Positions 51,549 through 59,855 of a stretch of DNA of 64,000 nt are shown here, one piece after another (positions within the stretch are counted from its first letter, which is position 1; every line of letters starts with the position of its first letter). The position numbers were made by a program, and so were the translations under genes. Origin of the DNA: Schumannella sp. 10F1B-5-1 (GTDB taxonomy: Bacteria; Actinomycetota; Actinomycetes; Actinomycetales; Microbacteriaceae); assembly GCF_006517535.1 (NCBI RefSeq), contig NZ_VHQH01000039.1:1-64000 (forward strand), in the 5' to 3' direction. The notes below the pieces were generated by a model. The model was not told the DNA's origin. It did not search any database and worked only from the letters and a program-made list of their open reading frames with translations.

Positions 51549-52385
51549 TCAGGAACCCGCCGGTCGCGCATCCGCCCCGCCGCGGGCCAGCGCGCCGATG
51601 ATGCGCAGCAGCGTGCCTGCGTCATCGGAGACCGCCTCGGCGTCGGCGGGCGAGTACTGCGTCAGCCCGGCGCCGGCGAGCGTGAAGCGGTCGCGCAGCG
51701 CGCGGATCGCGCTCAGCAGGGTGTCGGTGGTGACGCCGAAGGGCTCGGGGCCGGCGATGCCCTGCAGCTCGGCCGGGTCGAGCACGTCGACGTCGACGTG
51801 CAGGTAGACGCTCGTCGCGCCCGTGGCCGCGACGGCGGCGACGAGCGCCGCCGGGTCGGCGAGGCGATCCGCCCGCACGACCGGCACGTGGTTCTGCGCG
51901 ATCCACTCGTCCTCGGCGTCGTCGACGCTGCGGACGCCGGCGAGCACGACGCGCGCGGGGTCCACGACCCCGTCGTCGGCGAGCGCGCGCAGCACCATCC
52001 CGTTGAAGTCGCCGCTCGGCGAGCTCGCGGCGTCGTTGGCGTCGGGATGCGCATCCAGCCAGACGAGGGCGGGCGGGGCGTCTCCGGCGCGCCGTGCGGC
52101 GTGGGCGACCCCGGCGTAGTCGGCCGCGCAGTCGCCGCCGATCAGCACGACCGGATCTGTCAGGTGCGCCACGGCGTCGGCGAAGCGCTCGCGCACGATG
52201 CGCAGCGAGCTGAAGCGGTGAACGCCCGTGCCCTCGCGATCGCCCGCCTCGAGCGGCACCTCGAGGGTCGTGGTGGCGCCGGGCGGCAGATCGTCGCGGA
52301 TCGCGAGCGCCCCGTCGATGAGGCGCATCGCGCGCGCGGAACCGGATCCCTGCCACTCGGGCACGACGACGAAGCTGACCGCCAT
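51549..52385 (-). CDS. Arginase/agmatinase-family ureohydrolase
   Basis: A 278-residue binuclear manganese hydrolase. Metal-binding motifs are IGGDCAADYAG, VWLDAHPDAND and YLHVDVDVLDP. In the first motif the usual metal-ligand His of GGDH is replaced by Cys. The remaining Asp/His ligands are intact, including the C-terminal Glu region. Substrate specificity (arginine, agmatine, guanidino acids or formiminoglutamate) cannot be read. TACAGT (complement of 52392-52397) lies six bases before the ATG. Confidence 0.8.
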   Translation of the reverse strand: MAVSFVVVPEWQGSGSARAMRLIDGALAIRDDLPPGATTTLEVPLEAGDREGTGVHRFSSLRIVRERFADAVAHLTDPVVLIGGDCAADYAGVAHAARRAGDAPPALVWLDAHPDANDAASSPSGDFNGMVLRALADDGVVDPARVVLAGVRSVDDAEDEWIAQNHVPVVRADRLADPAALVAAVAATGATSVYLHVDVDVLDPAELQGIAGPEPFGVTTDTLLSAIRALRDRFTLAGAGLTQYSPADAEAVSDDAGTLLRIIGALARGGADARPAGS

Positions 52386-52433
52386 CCGCCCACTGTAGGC
52401 CGCTCGGACCGCGCGCGGTCGGCGCGACCCTCG

Positions 52434-53192
52434 TCAGCCGATCGCGACGTCGACGGGCCGGCTCACGACCGCCCGCGTGACGCCGCTGTCGAGCACCACC
52501 CGCACGGCCGCGACGGCGGCGTAGTCGCCCGCGCCGATCGCGCCGGCGGGACAGCCGTCGAGCTCGAGCGAGACGGGGATGTCGAGGCCGGCCCCCGGCG
52601 CCAGATCGACGGCGAGGACCGACTGGATGTCCGGGCTCGTGTGCACCGTGGCGAACCGCCCGCCGGCGGCGAGCCCCGACTGCGCGACGGCGGGCGTGGA
52701 GCCGGTGATCGACGTCGACCCGGTGTTGGTCAGCGTCGCGACGCCGGTCAGCGGCTGGCCGGAAGCCCCGCCGGCAGGAGGATCGAGGCGCAGGACGAGG
52801 GTCAGACCGGTGCCGCCGGGGTCGGGCACCGCCGCGCCGCAGCGCAGCAGCAGGCCGCTTCCGCTCAGCGTGTCGCCGTCGCCATCGCGGTCTCCATCGC
52901 CGCTCAGCGGCTTCGCCGTCGACCGGTCGGGGGCGGCGCCCGCGCCCGAGTCCTCGGCGCGCTCGCTCGCGGAGGAGCCCGCGGATCCGGCGGTCATCGC
53001 CCCGCCACCGAGGCTGAGCGCGCTCACGGCCGGCACCGCGAGCGCCACGACCAGCAGCGCGGCCGCACCGCCCACCAGGGCCACGCGCGGGCGCCGGCGC
53101 GAGCGGGACCGGCGCAGCACCGCATCCAGATCGATCTCGCCGCCGCCGGCGTCGTCATCGCGCAGCCGGGATCTCAGCTCAGACTCGTCCAC
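52434..53192 (-). CDS. Membrane-anchored protein coupled to ECF sigma factor (possible anti-sigma)
   Basis: A 252-residue protein: a short cytoplasmic part ([35 protein letters not shown]), one hydrophobic helix (VALVGGAAALLVVALAVPAVSALS), and an extracellular part rich in Gly/Ser/Asp. The C-terminal 120 residues form a beta-rich domain with two cysteines (CGAAVP, LDGCPAG). It overlaps the sigma gene by 14 bases, the usual place for an anti-sigma factor, but the cytoplasmic segment is short and shows no ZAS motif. GTG 53192 has GGAAGGAG upstream. Function is inferred from gene order. Confidence 0.65.
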   Translation of the reverse strand: MDESELRSRLRDDDAGGGEIDLDAVLRRSRSRRRPRVALVGGAAALLVVALAVPAVSALSLGGGAMTAGSAGSSASERAEDSGAGAAPDRSTAKPLSGDGDRDGDGDTLSGSGLLLRCGAAVPDPGGTGLTLVLRLDPPAGGASGQPLTGVATLTNTGSTSITGSTPAVAQSGLAAGGRFATVHTSPDIQSVLAVDLAPGAGLDIPVSLELDGCPAGAIGAGDYAAVAAVRVVLDSGVTRAVVSRPVDVAIG

Positions 53193-53757
53193 GACGGTCT
53201 CCTTCCCGGCGCCGGGCGCCGTTGCGCGCCGGTCGCGGCGCCGTCCCCGTGCGGTCTTCGGCGGTGCCGTCGTCGGCCAGCGCGATCGCCATCTTCGCCA
53301 GCCCGTCGCTGAGGTAGCGCTTGACGGTCCCCGCGCTGATGCCGAGCGTCGTCGCGATGTCGTCGACCTTGAGGTCGTCGTAGTACCGCAGCACGAGGCA
53401 CGCCCGCTCGCGGGGCGAGAGACGCTCCAGCTCGCGGTGCAGGTCGAGGCGCGCATCCACGCCGCCCGCCGGCGAGGGCTGCTCGTCGGGCCGGTACTCG
53501 AGCGGCGCGATCGCCCTCCACCGAGTGGAGCGCCGCGCCCGGTCGAGCCAGAGCGTCATGATCGCCCGCCGCACATAGGGCTCGGCGTTCTCGACCGTGA
53601 AGCCGTTGCGCAGCCGGCCGAAGGTCTTGACCAGCGCATCCTGCACCAGGTCGGGGGCCTCGTCGCGGCGTCCGCTCACGAGCGTGGCGTAGCGCAGCAG
53701 AGACGCGCCGCGCACGCGCACGAGCTCGGCGACCACCGCCTCCCAGTCCCGCGCCAT
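53179..53757 (-). CDS. ECF RNA polymerase sigma factor, SigE-family
   Basis: A 192-residue ECF sigma factor. Region 2 spans SLLRYATLVSGRRDEAPDLVQDALVKTFGRL, and region 4 spans LSPRERACLVLRYYDDLKVDDIATTLGISAGTVKRYLSDG. The SAGTVKRYLS recognition helix is typical of the actinobacterial SigE-like (SACE/SigM-type) family. ATG 53757 has GGAGG eight bases upstream; GTG 53766 is too close to that site. A matching ECF-type promoter lies upstream (53807-53835), which predicts autoregulation. Confidence 0.88.
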   Translation of the reverse strand: MARDWEAVVAELVRVRGASLLRYATLVSGRRDEAPDLVQDALVKTFGRLRNGFTVENAEPYVRRAIMTLWLDRARRSTRWRAIAPLEYRPDEQPSPAGGVDARLDLHRELERLSPRERACLVLRYYDDLKVDDIATTLGISAGTVKRYLSDGLAKMAIALADDGTAEDRTGTAPRPARNGARRREGDRRGRV

Positions 53758-53806
53758 GCGCCGCACCTCCGTCGTCGAAGCGAGGATCGGACGACCCTCA
53801 CTGTCT

Positions 53807-53835
53807 CAGACGGGTGGATGCGTCGGAACGTTGGG
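53807..53835 (-). promoter_or_regulatory. Possible ECF-type autoregulatory promoter
   Basis: On the minus strand CCCAAC (complement of 53830-53835), 17 bases, then CGTCTG (complement of 53807-53812). An AAC -35 with a CGTC -10 is the usual pattern of ECF sigma factors. Transcription would begin about 40 nt before the sigma gene. Confidence 0.4.
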
Positions 53836-53944
53836 ATGCGGCACCGAGACATGCCGAGCGCCCGGCGACCCGATCGACGCTGATCGGATCACCGGGCTCG
53901 CAGCGGCGGCTCGGCCGCGGCTCGTCCGTGCTCGTTCCCGTCGC

Positions 53945-55888
53945 TCAGGCGGCGCTGGCGTGCTCCGCCCGCGCGGCGGCCACGGCCTCGATGCGCTCGC
54001 GGACCACGGCCAGCTGACGCGACATCGACTCCGGCAGGCGATCGCCGAAGGTCCCGAAGAAGCGCTCGGTGTCGTCGAGCTCGTCGCTCCACGCCGCCGG
54101 GTCGACCTCGAACAGCTTCGCGAGCGCATCGTCGGCGAGATCGAGTCCCTGCACGTTCAGCGCGCCCGGCGTCGGCGTCCAGCCGAGCGGGCCCGGCACG
54201 GCCGGGGCGACGCCGTCGACCCGGTCGAGGATCCACGCCAGCACGCGGCTGTTCTCCGCGAAGCCCGGCCACAGGAAGGATCCGTCGTCGTCTTTGCGGA
54301 ACCAGTTGACCTGGAAGATGCGCGGCACGCGACCGCTGCGCCGCAGCTGGCCCCCCACATCCAGCCAGTGCTGCCAGTGGTCGGCCATGTTGTAGCCGCA
54401 GAACGGCGCCATCGCGAAGGGATCGCGGCGCAGCTCTCCGATGGTGCCCTCGGCGGCCGCCGTGCGCTCAGACGAGATCGTGGCGCCCAGGAAGACACCG
54501 TGATCCCAATCGCGCGCCTCTACCACCAAGGGCACGTTGGTCGCCCGGCGGCCGCCGAAGATGATCGCGTCGATGGTGACGCCGGCGGGGTCCTCCCAGT
54601 CGTCCGACATCGTCGGGCACTGGGCGGCCGCCACCGTGAATCGAGAATTCGGATGCGCGGCAGGGCGGTCCGCGGAGGGCGTCCACGGCTCTCCCTGCCA
54701 GTCCGTGAGGTTCGACGGCGGAGTGTCCGTCAGCCCCTCCCACCACACGTCGCCGTCGTCCTGCAGGGCGACGTTAGTGAAGATCGTGTTGCCCCAGAGC
54801 GTGTCGACCGCGGTCTGGTTCGTCGAGACGCCCGTGCCGGGTGCGACGCCGAAGAATCCGGCCTCGGGGTTGATCGCCTTGAGCCGGCCCCAGGAGTCGG
54901 GGGCGAGCCAGGCGATGTCGTCGCCGACCGTCTCGACCTGCCAGCCGGGGATCGACGGCCGCAGCATCGCGAGGTTCGTCTTGCCGCAGGCGCTGGGGAA
55001 GGCGGCGGCGACGTGGAAGACGCGACCGCGCGGGTTCGTGACCTTGAGCAGCAGCATGTGCTCGGCCAGCCAGCCCTCGTCGCGGGCCATCGCGCTGGCG
55101 ATGCGGAGCGCGAAGGCCTTCTTCGCGAGCAGCGCGTTGCCGCCGTAGGCCGAGCCGTACGACCAGATCTCGCGCGTCTCGGGGAAGTGCGAGATGTACT
55201 TCGTCTCGTTGCTCGGCCAGGCCACGTCGACCTCGCCGGGAGCGAGCGGCGCGCCGACCGTGTGCACGGCGCGCACCCACGAGGTGCCGGGCGTGATGCG
55301 CTCGAGCGCCGCGCTGCCCATCCGGGTCATGATGCCCGTGCTCACGGCGACGTAAGGGGAGTCGGTCACCTGCACGCCGAACCGCGAGAGCGGGCTGTCG
55401 AGCGGGCCCATCGAGAACGGGAGCACGTACATCGTGCGGCCGCGCATGGCGCCCTCGGCGAGACCGGCGAGGGTCGCGCGCATCTCGCCCGGCGCGATCC
55501 AGTTGTTGCTGGGGCCGGCATCCGCCTCATCGTCGCTGCAGATGAAGGTGCGCGACTCGACGCGGGCGACGTCGGCCGGGTGGCTGCGGGCCAGGAAGCT
55601 GTAGGGGCGGTGCTCGGGGTTCAGCTGGATCAGCGTGCCGTTCGCGACCATGAGCCGGTTGAGGCCGTCGCGCTCGCGCACCGAGCCGTCGCACCAGACG
55701 ACGGTGTCGGGCGTGAGCAGATGGGCGAGCTGCTCGACCCACGCCACGATCTCGGGATTCGTGCCCTCTGGAGCGAGCGCCCAGCTCGCGTCGTGCACCG
55801 GCTCGGCGTCGTAGCCGGCGGCCTCCGGGGTGGTGTCGTCGTGCTGGTCGGTCGTCTCGGGGGAGTCGAGCAGGGTCACGCGGGTCAC
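53945..55888 (-). CDS. pckG: Phosphoenolpyruvate carboxykinase (GTP)
   Basis: About 647 residues from GTG 55888; the start is uncertain, since GTG 55879 has AAGGA at a better distance and GTG 55939 is also in frame. The enzyme converts oxaloacetate and GTP to PEP in gluconeogenesis. Motifs are [38 protein letters not shown], the catalytic Cys loop [15 protein letters not shown] (kinase P-loop), and [10 protein letters not shown] for metal binding. The N-terminus carries about 35 more residues than typical. The divergent RamB-like regulator shares its promoter region, suggesting control by acetate or short-chain acyl-CoA status. Confidence 0.93.
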   Translation of the reverse strand: MTRVTLLDSPETTDQHDDTTPEAAGYDAEPVHDASWALAPEGTNPEIVAWVEQLAHLLTPDTVVWCDGSVRERDGLNRLMVANGTLIQLNPEHRPYSFLARSHPADVARVESRTFICSDDEADAGPSNNWIAPGEMRATLAGLAEGAMRGRTMYVLPFSMGPLDSPLSRFGVQVTDSPYVAVSTGIMTRMGSAALERITPGTSWVRAVHTVGAPLAPGEVDVAWPSNETKYISHFPETREIWSYGSAYGGNALLAKKAFALRIASAMARDEGWLAEHMLLLKVTNPRGRVFHVAAAFPSACGKTNLAMLRPSIPGWQVETVGDDIAWLAPDSWGRLKAINPEAGFFGVAPGTGVSTNQTAVDTLWGNTIFTNVALQDDGDVWWEGLTDTPPSNLTDWQGEPWTPSADRPAAHPNSRFTVAAAQCPTMSDDWEDPAGVTIDAIIFGGRRATNVPLVVEARDWDHGVFLGATISSERTAAAEGTIGELRRDPFAMAPFCGYNMADHWQHWLDVGGQLRRSGRVPRIFQVNWFRKDDDGSFLWPGFAENSRVLAWILDRVDGVAPAVPGPLGWTPTPGALNVQGLDLADDALAKLFEVDPAAWSDELDDTERFFGTFGDRLPESMSRQLAVVRERIEAVAAARAEHASAA

Positions 55889-55978
55889 ATCCTTCGGCGA
55901 TGAGGGCGGAACGGCGGGAGGTTTCCCGCTTGTCTCCACTCTGACCGCTGATCGAGCGCGGTTCGGGCCGAATTGGTT

Positions 55979-56000
55979 CGAAAGAATCGTGATTCCTTCG
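55979..56000. promoter_or_regulatory. 22-bp palindromic operator of the RamB-like regulator
   Basis: CGAAAGAATC (55979-55988), spacer GT, GATTCCTTCG (55991-56000): ten-base arms with one mismatch. It lies directly before the -10 TATCGT (56002-56007) of the regulator gene at 56014, and covers where its -35 would be. It is also upstream of the divergent pckG. Confidence 0.65.
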
Positions 56001-56013
56001 CTATCGTGACCTC

Positions 56014-57447
56014 ATGCAGGATCTCGTCACCCTGGGGCAGCGGATGCGGCACTTCCGCACCGAGGCCGGTCTCACCCTCGATGCGCTCGGCGCCGACGTC
56101 GGCATCGCCGGCAGTCAGCTCTCGCTCATGGAGAACGGGCGGCGCGAGCCGCGGCTCTCGCTGCTCACCGCGATCGCGCAGCGACTCGGCATCGCCCTCG
56201 CCGATCTGCTCGACGAGCGGCCGCCGAGCGCGCGCGCCGCACTCGAGATCGAGCTCGACCGCGCGCAGAGCAGCGCCGCCTACGCCGAGCTCGGCTTGCC
56301 CGCGATCCGAGCCGGCCGCACGATGAGCGACGAGACGCTGGAAGCGATCGTCGGCCTGCACCGGGAGATCGCCCGCCGCGCGACCGAGGCCGTGGCGACG
56401 CCCGAGGAGGCGCGCCGCGCCAACACCGAGACCCGCGAGTGGATGCGCGAGCGCGACCACTTCGTGCCCGAGATCGACCGCCTCGCCGAGGAGCAGCTGA
56501 AGGCGGCGGGACACACGACCGGCGCGCTGACGCACCGCACGGTCAGTCGCATGGCCGAGCGCCTCGGCTTCCAGCTCGTGCACGTCAACGACCTGCCGCA
56601 CTCGGCGCGCTCGGTCACCGATCTCGAGAACGGGCGCATCTACCTGCCGCCGGCATCCATCCCGGGCGGTCACGGCCTGCGCTCGATGGCGCTGCAGGCG
56701 ATGGCGCACCGGGTGCTCGGGCACACCGCTCCGCGCAGCTACGCGGACTTCCTGCGGCAGCGGCTCGAGATCAACTACTACGCGGCCGCGTGCCTCATGC
56801 CGCTCGCGCAGTCGATCGCGTTCCTGCAGCAGGCCAAGAGCGAGCGCGACATCGCCGTCGAGGACTTCCGCGACGCCTTCGGCGTCACGCACGAGTCGGC
56901 GGCGCTGCGCTTCCTCAACCTGGCGACCGTGCACCTCGACATCCCGGTGCACTTCCTGCGCGTCGGCGACGACGGCGCCGTCACGAAGGCGTACGCGAAC
57001 GACGGGCTGCGACTGCCGGTGGATGTGACGGGATCGACCGAGGGACAGCCGGTCTGCCGCTACTGGGCTGCCCGCACCGCGTTCGCGCGCACGAATCGCA
57101 CGACCGAGTTCTACCAGTACACCGACACGCCCGAGGGCACGTTCTTCGAGTCGAGCCAGACCGGCACGGGCACCCACGACGAGTTCTCGATCACCGTCGG
57201 GGTGCCGTTCGCGCACGCGAAGTGGTTCCGCGGCCGGGAGACGACGCTGCGCGAGACCTCACGCTGCCCCGACGCGAGCTGCTGCAAGAGGCCGCCGGTC
57301 GACCTGGCCGAGCGGTGGAGCGGCCGCGCCTGGTCGAGCGCGAAGGTGCACGCGCACATCTTCTCGCCGCTGCCCGCCGGGCGGTTCCCGGGCGTCGATG
57401 ATCGCGAGCTGTACGAGTTCCTGCAGACGCACGCGGCGGACGCCTGA
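56014..57447 (+). CDS. XRE-family regulator with ImmA/IrrE and ScfR domains, RamB-like
   Basis: A 477-residue regulator. The helix-turn-helix spans about 8-68 (MRHFRTEAGLTLDALGADVGIAGSQLSLMENG). An IrrE-like domain follows (LRSMALQAMAHRVLGHTAPRS), in which the HExxH zinc motif is degraded to AHRVLGH. A C-terminal ScfR/DUF2083 domain with Cys residues (CRYWAARTAFARTN, DASCCKRPPV) closes it. RamB of Corynebacterium, with the same plan and length, represses acetate and glyoxylate genes. Position next to pckG supports a similar central-carbon role. The message is predicted to be leaderless. Confidence 0.85.
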   Translation: MQDLVTLGQRMRHFRTEAGLTLDALGADVGIAGSQLSLMENGRREPRLSLLTAIAQRLGIALADLLDERPPSARAALEIELDRAQSSAAYAELGLPAIRAGRTMSDETLEAIVGLHREIARRATEAVATPEEARRANTETREWMRERDHFVPEIDRLAEEQLKAAGHTTGALTHRTVSRMAERLGFQLVHVNDLPHSARSVTDLENGRIYLPPASIPGGHGLRSMALQAMAHRVLGHTAPRSYADFLRQRLEINYYAAACLMPLAQSIAFLQQAKSERDIAVEDFRDAFGVTHESAALRFLNLATVHLDIPVHFLRVGDDGAVTKAYANDGLRLPVDVTGSTEGQPVCRYWAARTAFARTNRTTEFYQYTDTPEGTFFESSQTGTGTHDEFSITVGVPFAHAKWFRGRETTLRETSRCPDASCCKRPPVDLAERWSGRAWSSAKVHAHIFSPLPAGRFPGVDDRELYEFLQTHAADA

Positions 57448-57490
57448 GTGCGGTGGTGGTCGTGCGACGCGCTGTGGATGACGTGTGAAG

Positions 57491-57563
57491 TGCGTCTGAG
57501 AGGATTCGAACCTCCGACACCCGCCTCCGGAGGGCGGTGCTCTATCCACTGAGCTACAGACGC
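57491..57563 (-). tRNA. tRNA-Arg (anticodon CCG)
   Basis: A 73-nt cloverleaf. The acceptor stem GCGTCTG pairs with CAGACGC and the discriminator base is A. The D arm is GCTCAGTGGATAGAGC, the anticodon stem CCGCC/GGCGG holds loop CTCCGGA (anticodon CCG), and the T arm is GGAGGTTCGAATCCTC. CCA is not encoded. Confidence 0.96.
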
Positions 57564-57624
57564 CGGCGAGCCGAGCCTACCCGATCGCCGGAGTCCGTCG
57601 GCGCGGTCGCGCTAGCGTGGCGGG

Positions 57625-58302
57625 ATGGCCGAGGAACCCGTTCTGCAGCACGGCGACTGGCGTCGTCGGCTGCGGGCGCTGCCGGTGCTCGAGGGCCGTC
57701 TCGACGGTCTCGACGTCGCCGCGCTGCCCGCGCATCCGCTGTCTCTGCTCGAGGAGTGGCTGTCGGCCGCGATCGATGACGGCCTGCCGCAGCCCCATGT
57801 CGCGGCGCTCGCGACGGCCGGCGCCGACGGCGCGGTGGCGAACCGGATGCTGATCGTGAAGGACCTCACGGCCGACGCGGTCTGGTTCTCGTCGTCGGCC
57901 CGCAGCCCGAAGGGCGTCGATCTGGCCGCGAACCCGCGGGCGGCGCTCACGCTGTACTGGCGCGAGCACGGTCGGCAGGTGCGTCTGAGCGGCACGGTGG
58001 ATGCGCCGTCGACCGAGGTGAGCGCGGCCGACTTCCGGGAGCGCAGCACGTTCGCGCGCCGCGAGATGCTGGTGGATCGGCAGAGCTCGCCGCGCACCGA
58101 CGAGGCCGAGGCCGCACGGCTGCTGGAGAGCGCGCAGACGGCGCTCGACGCGGATCCCGAGATCGTGGCGCCGTCGTGGCGCGCCTACCGGCTCACGCCG
58201 GACCGGATGGAGTTCTGGGCCGCCGCGACGGGACGGGCGCACGATCGCGTCGCCGCGACCCGCTCGGGGGAGACCTGGCACTGGGAGCGACTGTGGACCT
58301 GA
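57625..58302 (+). CDS. pdxH: Pyridoxamine 5'-phosphate oxidase
   Basis: A 225-residue FMN enzyme making pyridoxal 5'-phosphate from PNP or PMP. Motifs are NRMLIVKDLTADAVWFSSSARSPKG (FMN phosphate site), AALTLYWREHGRQVRLSGTVD, and the C-terminal PDRMEFWAAATGRAHDR. In E. coli PdxH the last motif reads EFWQG and RLHDR; here the Arg and His remain but the intervening residues differ, so a broader FMN-binding role is possible. TAGCGT (57613-57618) lies six bases before the ATG. It overlaps the transglutaminase-like gene by ten bases. Confidence 0.85.
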   Translation: MAEEPVLQHGDWRRRLRALPVLEGRLDGLDVAALPAHPLSLLEEWLSAAIDDGLPQPHVAALATAGADGAVANRMLIVKDLTADAVWFSSSARSPKGVDLAANPRAALTLYWREHGRQVRLSGTVDAPSTEVSAADFRERSTFARREMLVDRQSSPRTDEAEAARLLESAQTALDADPEIVAPSWRAYRLTPDRMEFWAAATGRAHDRVAATRSGETWHWERLWT

Positions 58303-59135
58303 ACGCGGAGCCGGCATCGGCGCCGGGCGCGTCGCCGGCATCGACCCGCGTGACGGCGCGGATGCAGCTGAGACTGTCCGAGCCCGCCGAGATCGCGCTC
58401 GCGGTCGCCGTGTCGGGCCCGGGGCTGGTCGAGGAGGCGCTGAGGATCGAGAGCGCCGGACGTGCGCTGACGGGCCGGGAGCTGCGCGGGCAGCGCGGGA
58501 CGCGCATCCACCGACTGTCGGCGCCGGCCGGCGATCTGCTCGTCGAGTACGGCGCGCTCGTCGTGAGCCCGACGCCGTCGCCGGAGCAGGGAAGCGATCT
58601 CGAGCTGCTGGAGGCGCAGCGCCCGAGCCGGTACGCCGAGTCGGATGCCCTGGTCGACCTGGCGAGGTCGGAGTTCGCGGGCGTGGCCCCGACGTCGCTG
58701 CCGGCGGCGATCGGCGAGTGGGTGCACGAGCGCCTCGCCTACGAGCTCGGCTCGAGCTCGCCGACCGACGGCGCGCTCGCGACGCTCGACGCGGGACGCG
58801 GCGTCTGCCGCGACTTCGCGCACGTGACCGTGGCGCTGCTGCGCGCGCTCGACGTGCCGGCGCGGCTCGCCGCCGTCTACGCGCCCCAGCTCGAGCCGAT
58901 GGACTTCCACGCGGTCGCCGAGGCGCACGTCGACGGCCGCTGGGAGGTCGTCGACGCGACCCGGCTCGCGCCGCGCGAGGGGCTGGTGCGCATCGCCACC
59001 GGTCGCGATGCCGCCGACACGGCGTTCCTCACGAACTGGGGATCCGACCTCGAGCTGCGCTCGCTGGTCGTGGATGCGCACCGCTCCGTGCGGTTGGCTG
59101 CCGATGAGGGGGCGGGACCGGTGCTGCTCGCCTGA
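58293..59135 (+). CDS. Transglutaminase-like protein
   Basis: A 280-residue protein. The N-terminal half (about 15-130) is a beta-rich domain. The catalytic transglutaminase core follows: Cys in DAGRGVCRDFAHVTVALL, His in MDFHAVAEAHVDGRW, and Asp in EVVDATRLAPREG. No signal peptide or membrane segment is seen, so it is likely cytoplasmic. Actinobacterial proteins of this type probably act as peptidases or amidases rather than cross-linkers. GTG 58293 has GGGAG at five bases and lies within the end of pdxH. Confidence 0.82.
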   Translation: MDLNAEPASAPGASPASTRVTARMQLRLSEPAEIALAVAVSGPGLVEEALRIESAGRALTGRELRGQRGTRIHRLSAPAGDLLVEYGALVVSPTPSPEQGSDLELLEAQRPSRYAESDALVDLARSEFAGVAPTSLPAAIGEWVHERLAYELGSSSPTDGALATLDAGRGVCRDFAHVTVALLRALDVPARLAAVYAPQLEPMDFHAVAEAHVDGRWEVVDATRLAPREGLVRIATGRDAADTAFLTNWGSDLELRSLVVDAHRSVRLAADEGAGPVLLA

Positions 59136-59153
59136 GGTGCTGGCCGGAACCGG

Positions 59154-59732
59154 CTAGGCGACCGCCGCCGCCGCGGAGTCGACGAAGATCTTCGCGTCGA
59201 GCGACTGCCCGAACACGACGGAGGACGCCACGATCCACACGCTCCCCTCGACGGCGGAGGCCGTGCCCACGCCGCCGGAACTGGCGAAGTAGCCGCGGTC
59301 GGCGGCGTAGTCCGCGCTCGCGGTGCCGGCCGTCGCCTCGAGCGCGGCGAGCTGGTCGGCGTCGCGTGCTTCGGCCGAGACGTAGATCAGCACGCCGCTC
59401 GTCGTGTTCTGCCAGGCGCACCCGACACCGCCGTCGGCCTCGGCCTGGGCGGCGGCCGAGCCGGCGGGCAGGTCGGGGTCGTCGAGCAGGACGAAGTTCG
59501 GGTTGAAGTCGTAGACGGTGCCGGCCGACACGAGATCGCCGCAGTCGAGGTCGATGCCGGCGGGGTCCGACGCGGAGGCGGAGGGCGAGGGCGACGCGGA
59601 TGCGGTCTTCGACGGCGAGGGCGACGTCGTGGACGCGGCGTCGTCGTCGCCGGTCGGGGTGCAGCCGACCAGGGCGAGCGCGGCGGCGGCCGCGGTGACG
59701 AGCAGGACAGGGGCGCGGAGGGAACGGCTCAC
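59154..59732 (-). CDS. Secreted lipoprotein of unknown function
   Basis: A 192-residue lipoprotein: positively charged start (VSRSLRAP), hydrophobic stretch, and lipobox LVGC with the Cys at about 26. A Ser/Thr/Pro-rich linker (STTSPSPSKTASASPSPSAS) precedes a folded domain of about 130 residues with two cysteines (LDCGD and VGCAW). It may be a DUF3558-like extracytoplasmic protein, but I do not recognise it firmly. GTG 59732 has AGGA at seven bases. It lies between convergent and divergent neighbours as a single gene. Confidence 0.7.
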   Translation of the reverse strand: MSRSLRAPVLLVTAAAAALALVGCTPTGDDDAASTTSPSPSKTASASPSPSASASDPAGIDLDCGDLVSAGTVYDFNPNFVLLDDPDLPAGSAAAQAEADGGVGCAWQNTTSGVLIYVSAEARDADQLAALEATAGTASADYAADRGYFASSGGVGTASAVEGSVWIVASSVVFGQSLDAKIFVDSAAAAVA

Positions 59733-59855
59733 GCGCACATCCTGCCGCGGTCGCGCGTGGCGGCGGCTCCGGCACGCGGTGGCGGCGGGATGCGATCGTC
59801 GTCGCCGCGCCCACTCGGACAGGGGGACCCGTCGCGGCGAATAGACTCGGTGCCC

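Noticed and set aside
53870-53887. Hairpin CCGATC-GACGCT-GATCGG after pckG as a terminator
   Set aside because: Six base pairs only, no T-tract, 58 bp beyond the stop; too weak to call.
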